Below, piece after piece: positions 1 to 9,500 of a stretch of 59,793 nucleotides of DNA. Source of the DNA: Bacilli bacterium (GTDB taxonomy: Bacteria; Bacillota_I; Bacilli_A; RF39; UBA660); assembly GCA_017634385.1 (NCBI GenBank), contig JAGBNN010000006.1, positions 1-59,793 of the forward strand, in the 5' to 3' direction. The number at the start of each line of letters is the position of its first letter. Within the stretch, counting starts at the first letter, position 1. The notes under the pieces are model-generated. The model was not told the DNA's origin. It was given only the letters and a program-made list of their open reading frames with translations, and did no database searches. The translations under genes and the position numbers were made by a program.

Positions 1-867
1 AATCCAGGATTTGTAGCATTAGGTCAAAGACTTGGAAAAGAAAAATTATTTAAATATATAAATGATTTTGGTTTTGGAAATAAAACAGGAATAGATTTAA
101 ATGGAGAAGCAAGTGGTATCATTTTTAAATTAGATAAAGTTGGTGAAGTAGAACTTGCTACAACAAGCTTTGGTCAAGGTGTATCAGTAACCCCTATACA
201 ACAAATAACAGCAGTATCTGCAGCAATAAATGGAGGAACATTATATAAACCATATATAGTAAAAAGTATAAACGAACCAGAAGCAAAAACTGCAATAATA
301 AAAAATAATAAACAAAAAATAAAAAAAGTAATAAATAAAAATACAAGTAAACAAGTTGCAATGGCACTTGAAAGTGTAGTAACAAATGGGACAGGTAGAA
401 ATGCATTTATAGATGGATATAGAGTAGGAGGTAAAACAGGAACTGCTCAAAAAGTAAACAATGGTAAATATATGTCAGGTAATTATATATTATCTTTTAT
501 AGGTTTTTTACCTGCAGATAATCCTAAAGTAGTAGTATATGTAGCAATAGATAATCCAAAAGGTGTAGTTCAATATGGAGGAACTGTTGCAGCGCCTATA
601 GCAAAAGCAATATTAGAAGATTCTATAACAGCACTTAATATAGAAAAAAGTGATAAAGTTATAGAAAAAAATTACCAATTTTGGGAAAAGAAATATGTAA
701 AAATACCAAACGTAGTAAATAAGAAATTATCAGATGTCAAAGATAAATTATCTTCATTTGAAGTACAATATACTGGAAGTGGAGAATATATAATATTTCA
801 ATCACCAAGTGCAAATGAAAGAGTTCTCGAAGGAAGTAAAATAAGAATATTATTATCAGATAAATAA
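1..867 (+). CDS. Penicillin-binding protein, class B, with C-terminal PASTA domain (5' truncated by window)
   Basis: Frame 1 is open from the first base to TAA at 865-867, so this is the C-terminal 288 residues of a longer protein. The transpeptidase domain shows the KTG box (GKTGTAQK, about residue 145 of the fragment) and the preceding GQG-V-TP-Q-A region. The last ~55 residues (IPNVVNKK...ILLSDK) form one PASTA domain. Class B PBPs cross-link peptidoglycan at the septum or spore cortex. One PASTA domain and the position just before mraY fit a PBP2B or SpoVD-type protein of the division/cell-wall cluster; the two cannot be separated without the N-terminus. Confidence 0.9.
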   Translation, partial: NPGFVALGQRLGKEKLFKYINDFGFGNKTGIDLNGEASGIIFKLDKVGEVELATTSFGQGVSVTPIQQITAVSAAINGGTLYKPYIVKSINEPEAKTAIIKNNKQKIKKVINKNTSKQVAMALESVVTNGTGRNAFIDGYRVGGKTGTAQKVNNGKYMSGNYILSFIGFLPADNPKVVVYVAIDNPKGVVQYGGTVAAPIAKAILEDSITALNIEKSDKVIEKNYQFWEKKYVKIPNVVNKKLSDVKDKLSSFEVQYTGSGEYIIFQSPSANERVLEGSKIRILLSDK

Positions 868-962
868 TTTTTTTGTAAATTTCTAGTAAAAAAAATACAA
901 AAAATTAAAAATAAAATATATATGTGATATAATTAAATTTAGAGATAAGAGGAAGTGAAATT

Positions 963-1955
963 ATGTACATACTTGCAAAAAGTGTACTAGCATTAATGCT
1001 AGGATTTATAGTATCTGTAGTACTAGGACTTGTAATAATTCCTTGGCTAAGAAAATTAAAAGTAGGACAAAAAACAAGTATATTTGTACCATTACATCAA
1101 AAGAAAAGTGGAACACCTACAATGGGTGGACTTATATTTACATTATCAACAATAATAACAATAACAGCACTTTATGTAATGAAAAAAATAAATATATCAA
1201 GTAATTTACTTATAGTATTATTTGTATTCTTTGGATATGGTTTAATTGGATTTGTTGATGATTTTAGAAAAGTAAAATATAAAAGTAATGAAAAAGGCTT
1301 AACTGCAATGCAAAAGTTCTTTGCTCAAGTAATAATAGCAATAGCATTTTTCTATGTATATATAAGACATGGTTCAAATCCAGTAATAGAAATATATGCA
1401 TTAAATTTAAAATTTAATTTAGGATTTATGTATGGATTCTTTATATTATTTATGTTAGTAGGATCATCTAATGCAGTTAATTTAACAGATGGACTTGATG
1501 GACTAGCAGGTGGACTTTCAATAGTAGCAGTGCTTGTTTATGGTATGATAGCATGGAATTCAGGATGGCTTTCAGGATATGATGATATTGCATTATTTTG
1601 CTTTATATTAGCAGGTGGAATACTTGGATTCTTAGTATATAATTCATATCCTGCAAAAGTAATAATGGGTGATACGGGATCTCTTCCAATAGGTGCAGTA
1701 CTTGCAACAGTTGCAATACTTACTCACAGAGAAATAACTCTTGCAATAGTTGGAGGAGTATTTGTAATAGAAACATTAAGTGTAATAATACAAGTAGCAT
1801 CAGTTCAATTAAGACATAAAAAAGTATTTCCAATGACACCAATACATCATACTTTCGAAAAATTAGGATGGAGTGAAACTGATATAGTAAGATTATTCTA
1901 TGTAGTAGGATTTATATTAGGTGCCGCAGGATTAATATATGGTGTATGGTTTTAA
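963..1955 (+). CDS. mraY: Phospho-N-acetylmuramoyl-pentapeptide transferase
   Basis: MraY transfers phospho-MurNAc-pentapeptide from UDP to undecaprenyl phosphate, making lipid I at the inner membrane face. The 330-residue length and about ten hydrophobic segments fit the family. Signature motifs are visible: the early KKSGTPTMGG, the DD pair in GFVDDFRK, NLTDGLDGLAGG, MGDTGSLPIG and the late PMTPIHHTFEK histidine motif. The ATG follows GAGGAAGTGA. It lies 95 bases after the PBP gene and ends in its own terminator. murE, found between the PBP and mraY in many Firmicutes, is absent here. Confidence 0.97.
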   Translation: MYILAKSVLALMLGFIVSVVLGLVIIPWLRKLKVGQKTSIFVPLHQKKSGTPTMGGLIFTLSTIITITALYVMKKINISSNLLIVLFVFFGYGLIGFVDDFRKVKYKSNEKGLTAMQKFFAQVIIAIAFFYVYIRHGSNPVIEIYALNLKFNLGFMYGFFILFMLVGSSNAVNLTDGLDGLAGGLSIVAVLVYGMIAWNSGWLSGYDDIALFCFILAGGILGFLVYNSYPAKVIMGDTGSLPIGAVLATVAILTHREITLAIVGGVFVIETLSVIIQVASVQLRHKKVFPMTPIHHTFEKLGWSETDIVRLFYVVGFILGAAGLIYGVWF

Positions 1956-1981
1956 AATATCTGTAAAGCAGATATTTTTTT
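1955..1981 (+). terminator. Rho-independent terminator after mraY
   Basis: AAATATCTG, a 5-base loop, then CAGATATTT running into T's, starting at the mraY stop codon. Confidence 0.8.
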
Positions 1982-2029
1982 AATTTATATTTTATAAAAA
2001 GTGTTATAATTAAAATAGAGGTGAGCAAT

Positions 2030-2893
2030 ATGAGAAATAAAAAAGGTTTTACATTAATTGAATTACTTGCAGTAATAGTAATACTAGCAATAATAATGGT
2101 AATCGCAGTACCACAAATATTAAAAGTAATAGAAAATTCAAGAAACAATGCAGCAAAAAGTAGTATGGATTTATTAAAATCAGGAATACAAACACAAATC
2201 GCATCAGCAGAATTAACAAATAATCCATTTACAAAAGATGCAGATGGATGTTATACATTTGATTTTGATTCAAAAAATAATAATTATGAAAAATTAGAAG
2301 TAAAAAATAAAGAAAGATTTTCAGGACAAGTAAAATATTGTAATGGAGAAATTACTGATACTAATTTAGCTTTTGATGGTAATACTGGAAGTTCAACACC
2401 AAGTGAAAAAAGATTTTATTTATATAATAAAGGTACAAATACAGGTTTAAATGATAGAACGTCTTCAACTTCATGTGGAACAACACATACTTATACTTTT
2501 AATTCAGATAATATAACAGTTGACTATGATGATCAAAATGGAGGATGCACTGGTTGGGCAGAATTATATAGTAATTCAGAAAGTATAGATATGAGTAAAT
2601 ACAAAAAAGCTGTTGTAGAATTTAAATCAATAACTATTACTGATGATGGTAAAGCAGTTTTATATACATCAAATAATATTGATGGATATAGCTGGCTTGT
2701 ATCTAGTGATAGTGGAAATAATGTAAAATTAGAATTAGATTTAAGTGAATATAATGCTTCAGACCGTTTAAGACTAGTATTCACAACAAAACCAGAAAGT
2801 GGTGGAATGAATAATTTTAACTATGGTTGGATTGATCAATATAGAGGAAATGTAGATGCAGAAGTAAGTGCAATATATTTAATAGAAAAGTAA
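2030..2893 (+). CDS. Type IV prepilin-like protein with C-terminal beta domain
   Basis: The N-terminus MRNKKGFTLIELLAVIVILA is a textbook class III signal: basic stretch, cleavage after Gly6, Phe at +1, Glu at +5, then one hydrophobic helix. About residues 50-115 are pseudopilin-like, with a Cys pair around YCNG. The last ~140 residues (from about STSCGTTHTYTF) look like a separate beta-sandwich, perhaps ligand-binding; I do not recognise it firmly. I chose ATG 2030 because GAGGTG sits at the right distance; an upstream in-frame GTG at 2021 lies inside that ribosome site. It sits alone between mraY and ftsW, with no pilus ATPase, platform or peptidase gene in the window. Confidence 0.85.
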   Translation: MRNKKGFTLIELLAVIVILAIIMVIAVPQILKVIENSRNNAAKSSMDLLKSGIQTQIASAELTNNPFTKDADGCYTFDFDSKNNNYEKLEVKNKERFSGQVKYCNGEITDTNLAFDGNTGSSTPSEKRFYLYNKGTNTGLNDRTSSTSCGTTHTYTFNSDNITVDYDDQNGGCTGWAELYSNSESIDMSKYKKAVVEFKSITITDDGKAVLYTSNNIDGYSWLVSSDSGNNVKLELDLSEYNASDRLRLVFTTKPESGGMNNFNYGWIDQYRGNVDAEVSAIYLIEK

Positions 2894-2914
2894 ATAAATA
2901 TTTACTTTTTTTTT
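2886..2914 (+). terminator. Rho-independent terminator after the prepilin gene
   Basis: AAAGTAAATA and TATTTACTTT arms followed by a long T run, overlapping the end of the coding sequence. Confidence 0.7.
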
Positions 2915-2939
2915 GCATAAAATTATATAGGTGATGCAA

Positions 2940-4022
2940 TTGAAAATAGATTATAAATTATTTATTACAATAATATTAATATCATTATTTGGAATATTAA
3001 TGATTACATCTGCATCATCAATTTGGTCAGAATATAAATTTAATGATTCCCTAAGATATTTAAAATTACAATCATTATTCTTTATAATTGGATTAATACT
3101 AATGATAATAATATCAAATATCAATTACATAAAATATAAAGATAATGCAAATAAAATATTATTTGTATGTTTTATATTGTTAATCCTTGTATTAATACCA
3201 GGAGTAGGAACTATTAGAAATGGATCTAGAAGTTGGTTTGGTATAGGTGGACTAGGAGTACAACCAAGTGAATTTATGAAACTAGCAATAATAATATTTA
3301 CTTCTAAATATTTAAGTAATAATCCAAAAGAAATAAGAAAAATTATAAAAGGTGTATTTCCAATATTAGGAATAACTTTAATATCATTTTTTTTAATAAT
3401 GCTTCAACCAGATTTAGGAACAGGTGCAATTATATTAGTTAGTGTAATTGGACTTTTATTTGTTTCTGGAGTAGATATGAGTTTTTTTATAAGAATAGGT
3501 ATACTTGGACTAATAGGACTTACAGGGTTAATAATAATGGCACCTTATAGAATAAAAAGAATAGTATCATTTATAAATCCGTGGGCAGATCCACTTGGTA
3601 CTGGATTTCAATCAATACAAAGTTTATATGCAATAGGACCAGGTGGTCTTTTAGGAATGGGATTATTTAATTCTATCCAAAAACATTTTTATTTACCAGA
3701 ACCACAAACAGACTTTATATTTTCAATTATAAGTGAAGAACTTGGAATACTCGGAATATTTATAGTAGCAATATTATTTATAACTATATTTTATAGGTGT
3801 ATTAAAATAGCAATATCTTGTAATGATTTATTTGGTAAATACTTAGCATTTGGAATAACATTTCAACTTGCTTTTCAAACAATACTTAATTTATCTGTAG
3901 TAGTAGGATTAGTACCAATAACAGGTGTAACACTACCATTTCTTTCTTATGGAGGAAGTTCACTTATTATAACGATGATTTCTATCGGAATTATATTAAA
4001 CATAAGTAGATATGTAAAGTAG
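2940..4022 (+). CDS. ftsW: SEDS peptidoglycan polymerase (FtsW/SpoVE/RodA family)
   Basis: SEDS proteins are lipid II glycosyltransferases that work with a partner class B PBP. About ten membrane segments, the conserved GSRSWFGIGGLGVQPSEFMK block, the LQPDLGT motif with its essential Asp, and the terminal PFLSYGGSS motif are all present. The likely start is TTG 2940: AGGTG followed by six bases then TTG matches the spacing used by its neighbours, while the earlier GTG 2931 and ATG 2934 overlap that site. The neighbouring division PBP and MraY suggest the FtsW or SpoVE branch; RodA cannot be excluded by sequence reading alone. Confidence 0.92.
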   Translation: MKIDYKLFITIILISLFGILMITSASSIWSEYKFNDSLRYLKLQSLFFIIGLILMIIISNINYIKYKDNANKILFVCFILLILVLIPGVGTIRNGSRSWFGIGGLGVQPSEFMKLAIIIFTSKYLSNNPKEIRKIIKGVFPILGITLISFFLIMLQPDLGTGAIILVSVIGLLFVSGVDMSFFIRIGILGLIGLTGLIIMAPYRIKRIVSFINPWADPLGTGFQSIQSLYAIGPGGLLGMGLFNSIQKHFYLPEPQTDFIFSIISEELGILGIFIVAILFITIFYRCIKIAISCNDLFGKYLAFGITFQLAFQTILNLSVVVGLVPITGVTLPFLSYGGSSLIITMISIGIILNISRYVK

Positions 4023-4079
4023 TAGACAAAACTATATAGTAAATTAAATAAAAGTGGTAAAATTATTGTAGGTGATAAT

Positions 4080-5024
4080 ATGAGTTATAATCTAGATGAG
4101 ATAGTAGAAAAAGCTAAAAACGGAGAATTAAGTAATATAGCAAAATCAGGTTCTGCGGTTTGTTATGACGTTAATGATGATTATGTGTTAGTGGCACATA
4201 AAATAGCAAGTTCTTCAAAAAAATTTGCAGAATTATCTGAAAAACTAGCTGATGATACAAAATGTATATATACTGTACTTGGATATAAAGAAGAAAATAA
4301 TCTAGTATATGAACTTCAAAAAAAAGCAACAGGAGAACACTTTAGAGTAGATTCTACTAAGCAAGATGTATATGATAGATTAGCTTCTCAGAAAAGACAA
4401 ATGGAAAATATGATTGAAAAATCAAGACAAGGTGATTTCTTTTTAACTGAAGAGGCAATAACTGATTCCATGGAACCACTAATTAATAAATTAGAAAATA
4501 AAATTAATTCACCAGAATTTCAAGAATTAATAGATACAAGAAAAGATGAATTACAAAGAAGATATGAAAAAATATTAAATATGCCAAAGGAACATATAAG
4601 TGACTTTTTTGAATCTGTATTAATACTACATGATAATAAAATTGAATATGATAGTTCAGGTAACAATGTTTTATATGACCCTGAAAAAGGATTTGCAATC
4701 ATAGATTTAACTGATTGTTCAAAAAGAGAAAATTTAAAAGGTGATATAAATACTATGTTAGACTCTAATAATTATCAAACAATGCAAGTCCTACTAGGTG
4801 TTGATAGATTAAATGAAGTGAAAGATGAAGATAAAAAAGAAGTAATAGAATCCATGAAAGAGGCACTAAAGAAAATATGTGCATCTGTTATTGATATGCA
4901 GCATAACGGTCAAAAAATGACTGGTGAGATAATGAATAAATCACTAGAAACATATAAAAAATATGGAATAGATTTATCATATAATGAGATACAAGAATTA
5001 GATAAAGAACAAGTAATGTCATAA
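4080..5024 (+). CDS. Putative protein-kinase-like-fold protein, function unknown
   Basis: 314 residues, soluble, no signal peptide. I do not recognise a named family. The N-terminus has a glycine/serine loop followed by a beta strand and lysine (SGSAVCYDV...LVAHK, residues 23-41) that resembles a nucleotide-binding lobe. Residues 184-212 contain H-D, then D191-x4-N196, then IIDLTD (209-212), the spacing of a kinase catalytic loop and metal-binding Asp. The middle (95-175) is charged and helical. Start ATG 4080 has AGGTGAT upstream. It is followed by an unrelated small gene and may be a small-molecule kinase or pseudokinase; this is inference from motif spacing only. Confidence 0.5.
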   Translation: MSYNLDEIVEKAKNGELSNIAKSGSAVCYDVNDDYVLVAHKIASSSKKFAELSEKLADDTKCIYTVLGYKEENNLVYELQKKATGEHFRVDSTKQDVYDRLASQKRQMENMIEKSRQGDFFLTEEAITDSMEPLINKLENKINSPEFQELIDTRKDELQRRYEKILNMPKEHISDFFESVLILHDNKIEYDSSGNNVLYDPEKGFAIIDLTDCSKRENLKGDINTMLDSNNYQTMQVLLGVDRLNEVKDEDKKEVIESMKEALKKICASVIDMQHNGQKMTGEIMNKSLETYKKYGIDLSYNEIQELDKEQVMS

Positions 5025-5088
5025 AAAGATATTAATTGTTTTTTTATTTTTAATGTGCTAGAATAATATTAAGTTCAGGAGGAATATT

Positions 5089-5580
5089 GTGAAGTTAATA
5101 TTTAAAGATAAGGCATATGTTCAATTAAATGATTTAATGCGTTTATGTGATTCTGATATACCTGTACCATTATCAATTATGAGAAAAATCGTAGGAACAA
5201 ATGGAAGAGTAGTAAATAAAGATAATAGATATAATTATTTAAAATTTACTTCAGAAGATGATATTGAATATATCAAAAAACAAACATGGATGATAGATTA
5301 TAATGAGGTAAAACGTAAATCAGAAGATGAATTATTAAATGATTTAGGAGAAGTAGCTAAAGAATGGGAACAAGCTATAATAGAATACAATAAATTAACA
5401 AATGAAGAACAAGAAACAAGACAAGATTTAATTGACAAAAAAGAATTATTATCTTTTAAATATTATTCTTTAAGAGATGTTTTAATGTACAAAAGAGGGG
5501 ATACTGAATTATCATTTCCTACTGAAAAATCTTTAAAAAATATTCTTTTTAGAAATCATAAATGTAATGTGGAGGAATAA
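5089..5580 (+). CDS. Hypothetical protein, 163 residues
   Basis: Starts at GTG 5089 behind a strong AGGAGGA site. The protein is soluble, charged and mostly helical in its second half (coiled-coil-like 85-130). The N-terminal 60 residues may be a small beta-containing DNA- or protein-binding module, but no motif is diagnostic. Its last codons overlap the ribosome site of the next gene (GGAGG at 5570-5575), so translation of the two is probably coupled. No function is assigned. Confidence 0.7.
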   Translation: MKLIFKDKAYVQLNDLMRLCDSDIPVPLSIMRKIVGTNGRVVNKDNRYNYLKFTSEDDIEYIKKQTWMIDYNEVKRKSEDELLNDLGEVAKEWEQAIIEYNKLTNEEQETRQDLIDKKELLSFKYYSLRDVLMYKRGDTELSFPTEKSLKNILFRNHKCNVEE

Positions 5581-5581
5581 C

Positions 5582-6142
5582 ATGAAAAAGAAAAATATAA
5601 TATCAATCTCAGGTGAACTAGCTTCTGGTAAAAGTACAATAATAAATCATTTACTTGAAGATTTAGGATATACAGTATATAGAAATGGTGAATACTTTAG
5701 AAAACTTGCTAAAGAAATGAATATGAGTGTAACTGATTTTAATGTATACGTAGAAGATCATCCTGAAATAGATAGACAAATAGAAAATAGTGCAGCAGAA
5801 TATGCTAAAGAAAATGATGAATTTATAATAGATGCAAGACTTGGCTGGTATGCAGTTCCAGAATCATTTAAAGTGTATGTAACAGTAGATATAGATGAAG
5901 CAGCTAAAAGAGCTTTTAATGATCCAAATAGAAAAGAAACAGAAAGCTTTAATACAATAGAAGAACAAAAAGCAGATATCCAAAAAAGATATAAATTAGA
6001 AAACGATAGATACTTTAATTTATATAATGTTCATAAAGATGATTTATCTAATTATGATTTTGTAATTGATACAACAAACTTAACTCCAAAAGAAGCAGCA
6101 AATAAAATAAAAGAAGAATATCATAAATGGTTAAAAAAATAA
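5582..6142 (+). CDS. Cytidylate-kinase-like P-loop nucleotide kinase
   Basis: 186 residues. The N-terminal Walker A reads SGELASGKST, followed by a compact nucleotide-kinase layout: YRNGEYFR (like the substrate-binding helix of archaeal-type CMP kinases), a conserved DARLGWY strand end, and a lid-like RKETESFNTIEEQKADIQ segment. Proteins of this kind phosphorylate CMP/dCMP or a related small molecule with ATP. ATG 5582 follows GGAGGAATAAC; an in-frame ATG at 5567 lies upstream of that site and is unlikely. Its true substrate is not evident. It ends at a terminator shared with the convergent gene. Confidence 0.75.
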   Translation: MKKKNIISISGELASGKSTIINHLLEDLGYTVYRNGEYFRKLAKEMNMSVTDFNVYVEDHPEIDRQIENSAAEYAKENDEFIIDARLGWYAVPESFKVYVTVDIDEAAKRAFNDPNRKETESFNTIEEQKADIQKRYKLENDRYFNLYNVHKDDLSNYDFVIDTTNLTPKEAANKIKEEYHKWLKK

Positions 6143-6165
6143 GAAATTAATTTCTTATTTTTTCT
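6134..6165. terminator. Bidirectional terminator
   Basis: AAAAATAAGAAA and TTTCTTATTTTT arms between two convergent genes, with an A tract on one side and a T tract on the other, so it can act in both directions. Confidence 0.75.
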
Positions 6166-6407
6166 TTTGCTTCTTTATATAATTCATTAAGTTTATTATA
6201 AGTATTTAAAGATAAATGACATTTTAAACTTCTGATATTATCTTCACTATATTCTTCATTATAAAGTATTTTATAATTATTTTTAATAAAGTCTAATATA
6301 ATTTCATCTTCATTATTAATAAGCTTAATATTTTGATTAATCGCATAATTTCTAATATGTTCTATAGTTAATTTCTTTATATAATTATCAAGTATAACTT
6401 CACTCAA
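6147..6407 (-). CDS. DUF2624-like small protein (YqfT-like)
   Basis: 86 residues on the minus strand, starting at TTG (6405-6407) with GAGGTGAT just upstream. The layout resembles the DUF2624/YqfT family of Firmicutes: N-terminal helix, LTIEHIRNYA, a helix ending in Ile-Leu-Asp, then ...LSLNTYNKLNELYKEA. Function is unknown in the family. It is the only minus-strand gene in the first 40 kb. The family call is from memory of the general pattern, so it is tentative. Confidence 0.6.
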   Translation of the reverse strand: MSEVILDNYIKKLTIEHIRNYAINQNIKLINNEDEIILDFIKNNYKILYNEEYSEDNIRSLKCHLSLNTYNKLNELYKEAKEKIRN

Positions 6408-6454
6408 AAAATCACCTCTATAAAAATATATGTTATTAAATTTAATATATGAAA

Positions 6455-6500
6455 CTTATATATTATATGATATAATTATTATAGTAGGAGCGTAGCATTA
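6455..6500 (+). promoter_or_regulatory. Promoter and short leader of the 1604-residue gene
   Basis: TATATGATATAATTATTATAG lies directly before GGAG (6487-6490) and the ATG at 6500. The -10-like TATAAT is within about 30 bases of the start, so the leader is very short. The layout TATAAT...AGGAGCG resembles that of the giant surface protein at 25,653-25,689. Confidence 0.45.
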
Positions 6501-9500
6501 TGGATAAGATAGAATTAAGCAAATTTTATGAATTACGAAACCATATGGTAGTTATGCTATATCTAGCAGATTATTGGAATATGGATGAAAATGATAATGT
6601 AAAACAAATAATTAATGAACTAAACAAAAAAGGAATAGAAAAAGTTCTTGAACAAGAAGAATTTGATAAAAGTGAAATAAAAAATAATTATAGTTCATAT
6701 GAAGAATATGTAAATGAATATGAACAAAATTTTTTAAAAATATATCTTGAATATCAAAATGAATTATTATCTTATGATTTAAGTGATATATCTTTTGATA
6801 GATGGAGAGGATTTGCTTTCATTGCAAATGGTGAATTAGATTTATCGGAAACTAAAGGTAATTTTGATTTTAGTTTTATAGATGTGCTTAGTAATGATGA
6901 AAAGACAACTACATTAATTGCAAAGAATTGTAATATAAGAAATCTACATAAAATAAATACAAATAATGATGATACAATTTTATTTAATTATATAAATCTA
7001 AAAAAAGAAAACTTTGATATAAATGTTGTAGAAAATAATAAAGAAGCCTTCTTTTTAGACGATTTAACTGATAACTTAAGAGATTTATTAACTGGTGGAT
7101 TTACAATAAGTGATATTACAATAGATGATTTAAATAAGTTAAATGTTGAAGATATTAATGTATTAACAAATCATCCTATATTTAATAAAATGTTTGAAAA
7201 AAATGATAAAGATTATTTAAGTAAAGATGCATTAAATATTTTCTTTAATAATAATTCGGAAGGTATATATAAATATTTATTTGAAAATGATAAAGAAGCA
7301 TTATCAAGTATTATAAATGATGTAGAACCAGAAATATTAGAAAATAAATTAAAAGAATCAAATGGTAATGTTTCTGTTTTTCAAGAAAAAATTCAAGATT
7401 ATCTGATTGAATCATTATTTTTTGACGATGTATCAAATAATATATATCGATATCAATCACATTGGGAAATTTCAAAAAATGGAAGACAAAAAATAGATAA
7501 ATATTCTAATATAGAGTTTTTTAATAAAATAAATATTAATAAAGAAAATTTAAATGAAGATTTAAAATTAAAAATAGAGAATGGTAAACTTAGAATAGAA
7601 GATTTTATAAATTATCCCGATGTACTTAATAATCCACTATACTTACTATATATACATGATACAAGAATTAACGAATTCTTGGAAAAATACATACATGAAT
7701 CACATTACTTAGGTGAAGATATTGAAAAGTATGAAGAACTGAATTCACATAATCTACAGAAAGACTGGAATGAATTTATTTATAGATGCAAAAACTATGA
7801 AAAAATAAAAGAAACATATATAAAACAAAAAGAATTGTATGAATTATTGGATGAAAATGAAAGATGGGGTTTCAAAGCGGCAAATTCTCCTACAATTGAT
7901 GATATATTTACTAGATTTGATTTTGACAGATGGGATTATGAAAGACCAAATTATAGATATAAATTATCATTAGAAAGTACAAATAAATTAATAGAGTTTT
8001 ACAAAAGAGTGCAAAAAGAATACAATGATAAAGATGAAAATAAAAAACGAAGAGCAAATGATAGTAAAATGGAGGCTACTGAGACATTAATTGGTAATTA
8101 TTTATATAATAAAACTGGAAAAAATAATTTTTCAGATATATATGTATCTAATTTTATAAATATAATAGAAACAAGTTTTAAATCTAATCTTGACTTTGAT
8201 TTCATAAATAATTTTATTGAAAAATTTGATAGAGAACCTGAATTTAATGAAATTATAACTAGAGATGATTTTCCTGATAGAGTAGAATTTTTCTTAAATT
8301 ACAAAGATGTTTCTAATAGAATGAAAAATATATGGTTTAATCCTTTTGAAAGAATATTACCGGATGCATTAGTAGAAATAGATTTAAATGATCCTGTTTC
8401 AAAAAAGAAATATACAGATTTTATTGATAAAGTAATAGAATTAAAGGACTTAGACAGTTATTTTAGAAAAACTACTGGTACTTTTTTAGAAATAAGTATG
8501 AAAAATGATGATTCATTATTTAATACACAAATTCTTGAAAAATATGACAGTTTTAAAAATTATATAAAACAATTTATTCGTGATGATATTGATATCTCAT
8601 TGTATGATAAATTTGATGGATATTTTGATAGAGATTATTTTGATGGCAAGGAAATAACAAAGAATGATATTATAAATTATTTTTCAGCAGCCAAATATAT
8701 GAATAAATTTGATATGGATAAATTAAATGGCTATTCTTGGATATTGGTAAAGTGTTATGAAGATATGATTTTAAATGATGAAAATTTAGAATTGTATGAT
8801 CACACTGATTATCAAAAAAAATTAGCGGAATTTATCCCACAATTTGAAAAAAAATTAAACGAAAAAAACTTCAATTTTGGAAGTAGTATTACTAGAAGTA
8901 TGTGGGATTTAATTAAAAGTAAAATAAATAATAAATCATTTTTTGATGAAAATTTTGACGATGATGCTTTAATTAAATTTTGTTATCCATTTGAAAAAAT
9001 GTTATCATCAAAAAATTTGAATTCATTTTTTGACAAAAAAATATGTGAATATGTAGATAAGGAATTATCAACTGGAAATTATAAAAATAATAATGTAGAT
9101 GCCCAATCTTTTATTAATTTAATTACTAGATTAGAATTTTCAAATTCTTCTGAAATTAGGAGACTACATAAAGAATTATTTAGTGTATTAATAGATTTAG
9201 ATGAAAAAGAATGGATAGAAAAATTAGAAGGGATAGAAGATATATTTCTTAAAAATAATCTTCCATATGTAGGTAAGGTATTTAAAGTATTTGAAACATT
9301 AAATGATGTAGCAGATATTAGAGATGATGGAAATTTTTTTGGATATAATATGAATATTGTTCAATCTCCAAATTTAAATGCTACTAAATCTAAAATGGCT
9401 AGAAGAGCTATTATATTCAGTGATTTAATAAAGTGTTCACTTGGTTCAAATAATAGATCAATGAGAGATTACATTTCATCTATAGAAGATGGTAATCAAG

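Noticed and set aside
4504..4702. Two overlapping minus-strand frames of 60-64 codons
   Set aside because: Both are antisense to the kinase-like gene at 4,080 and have no ribosome site.
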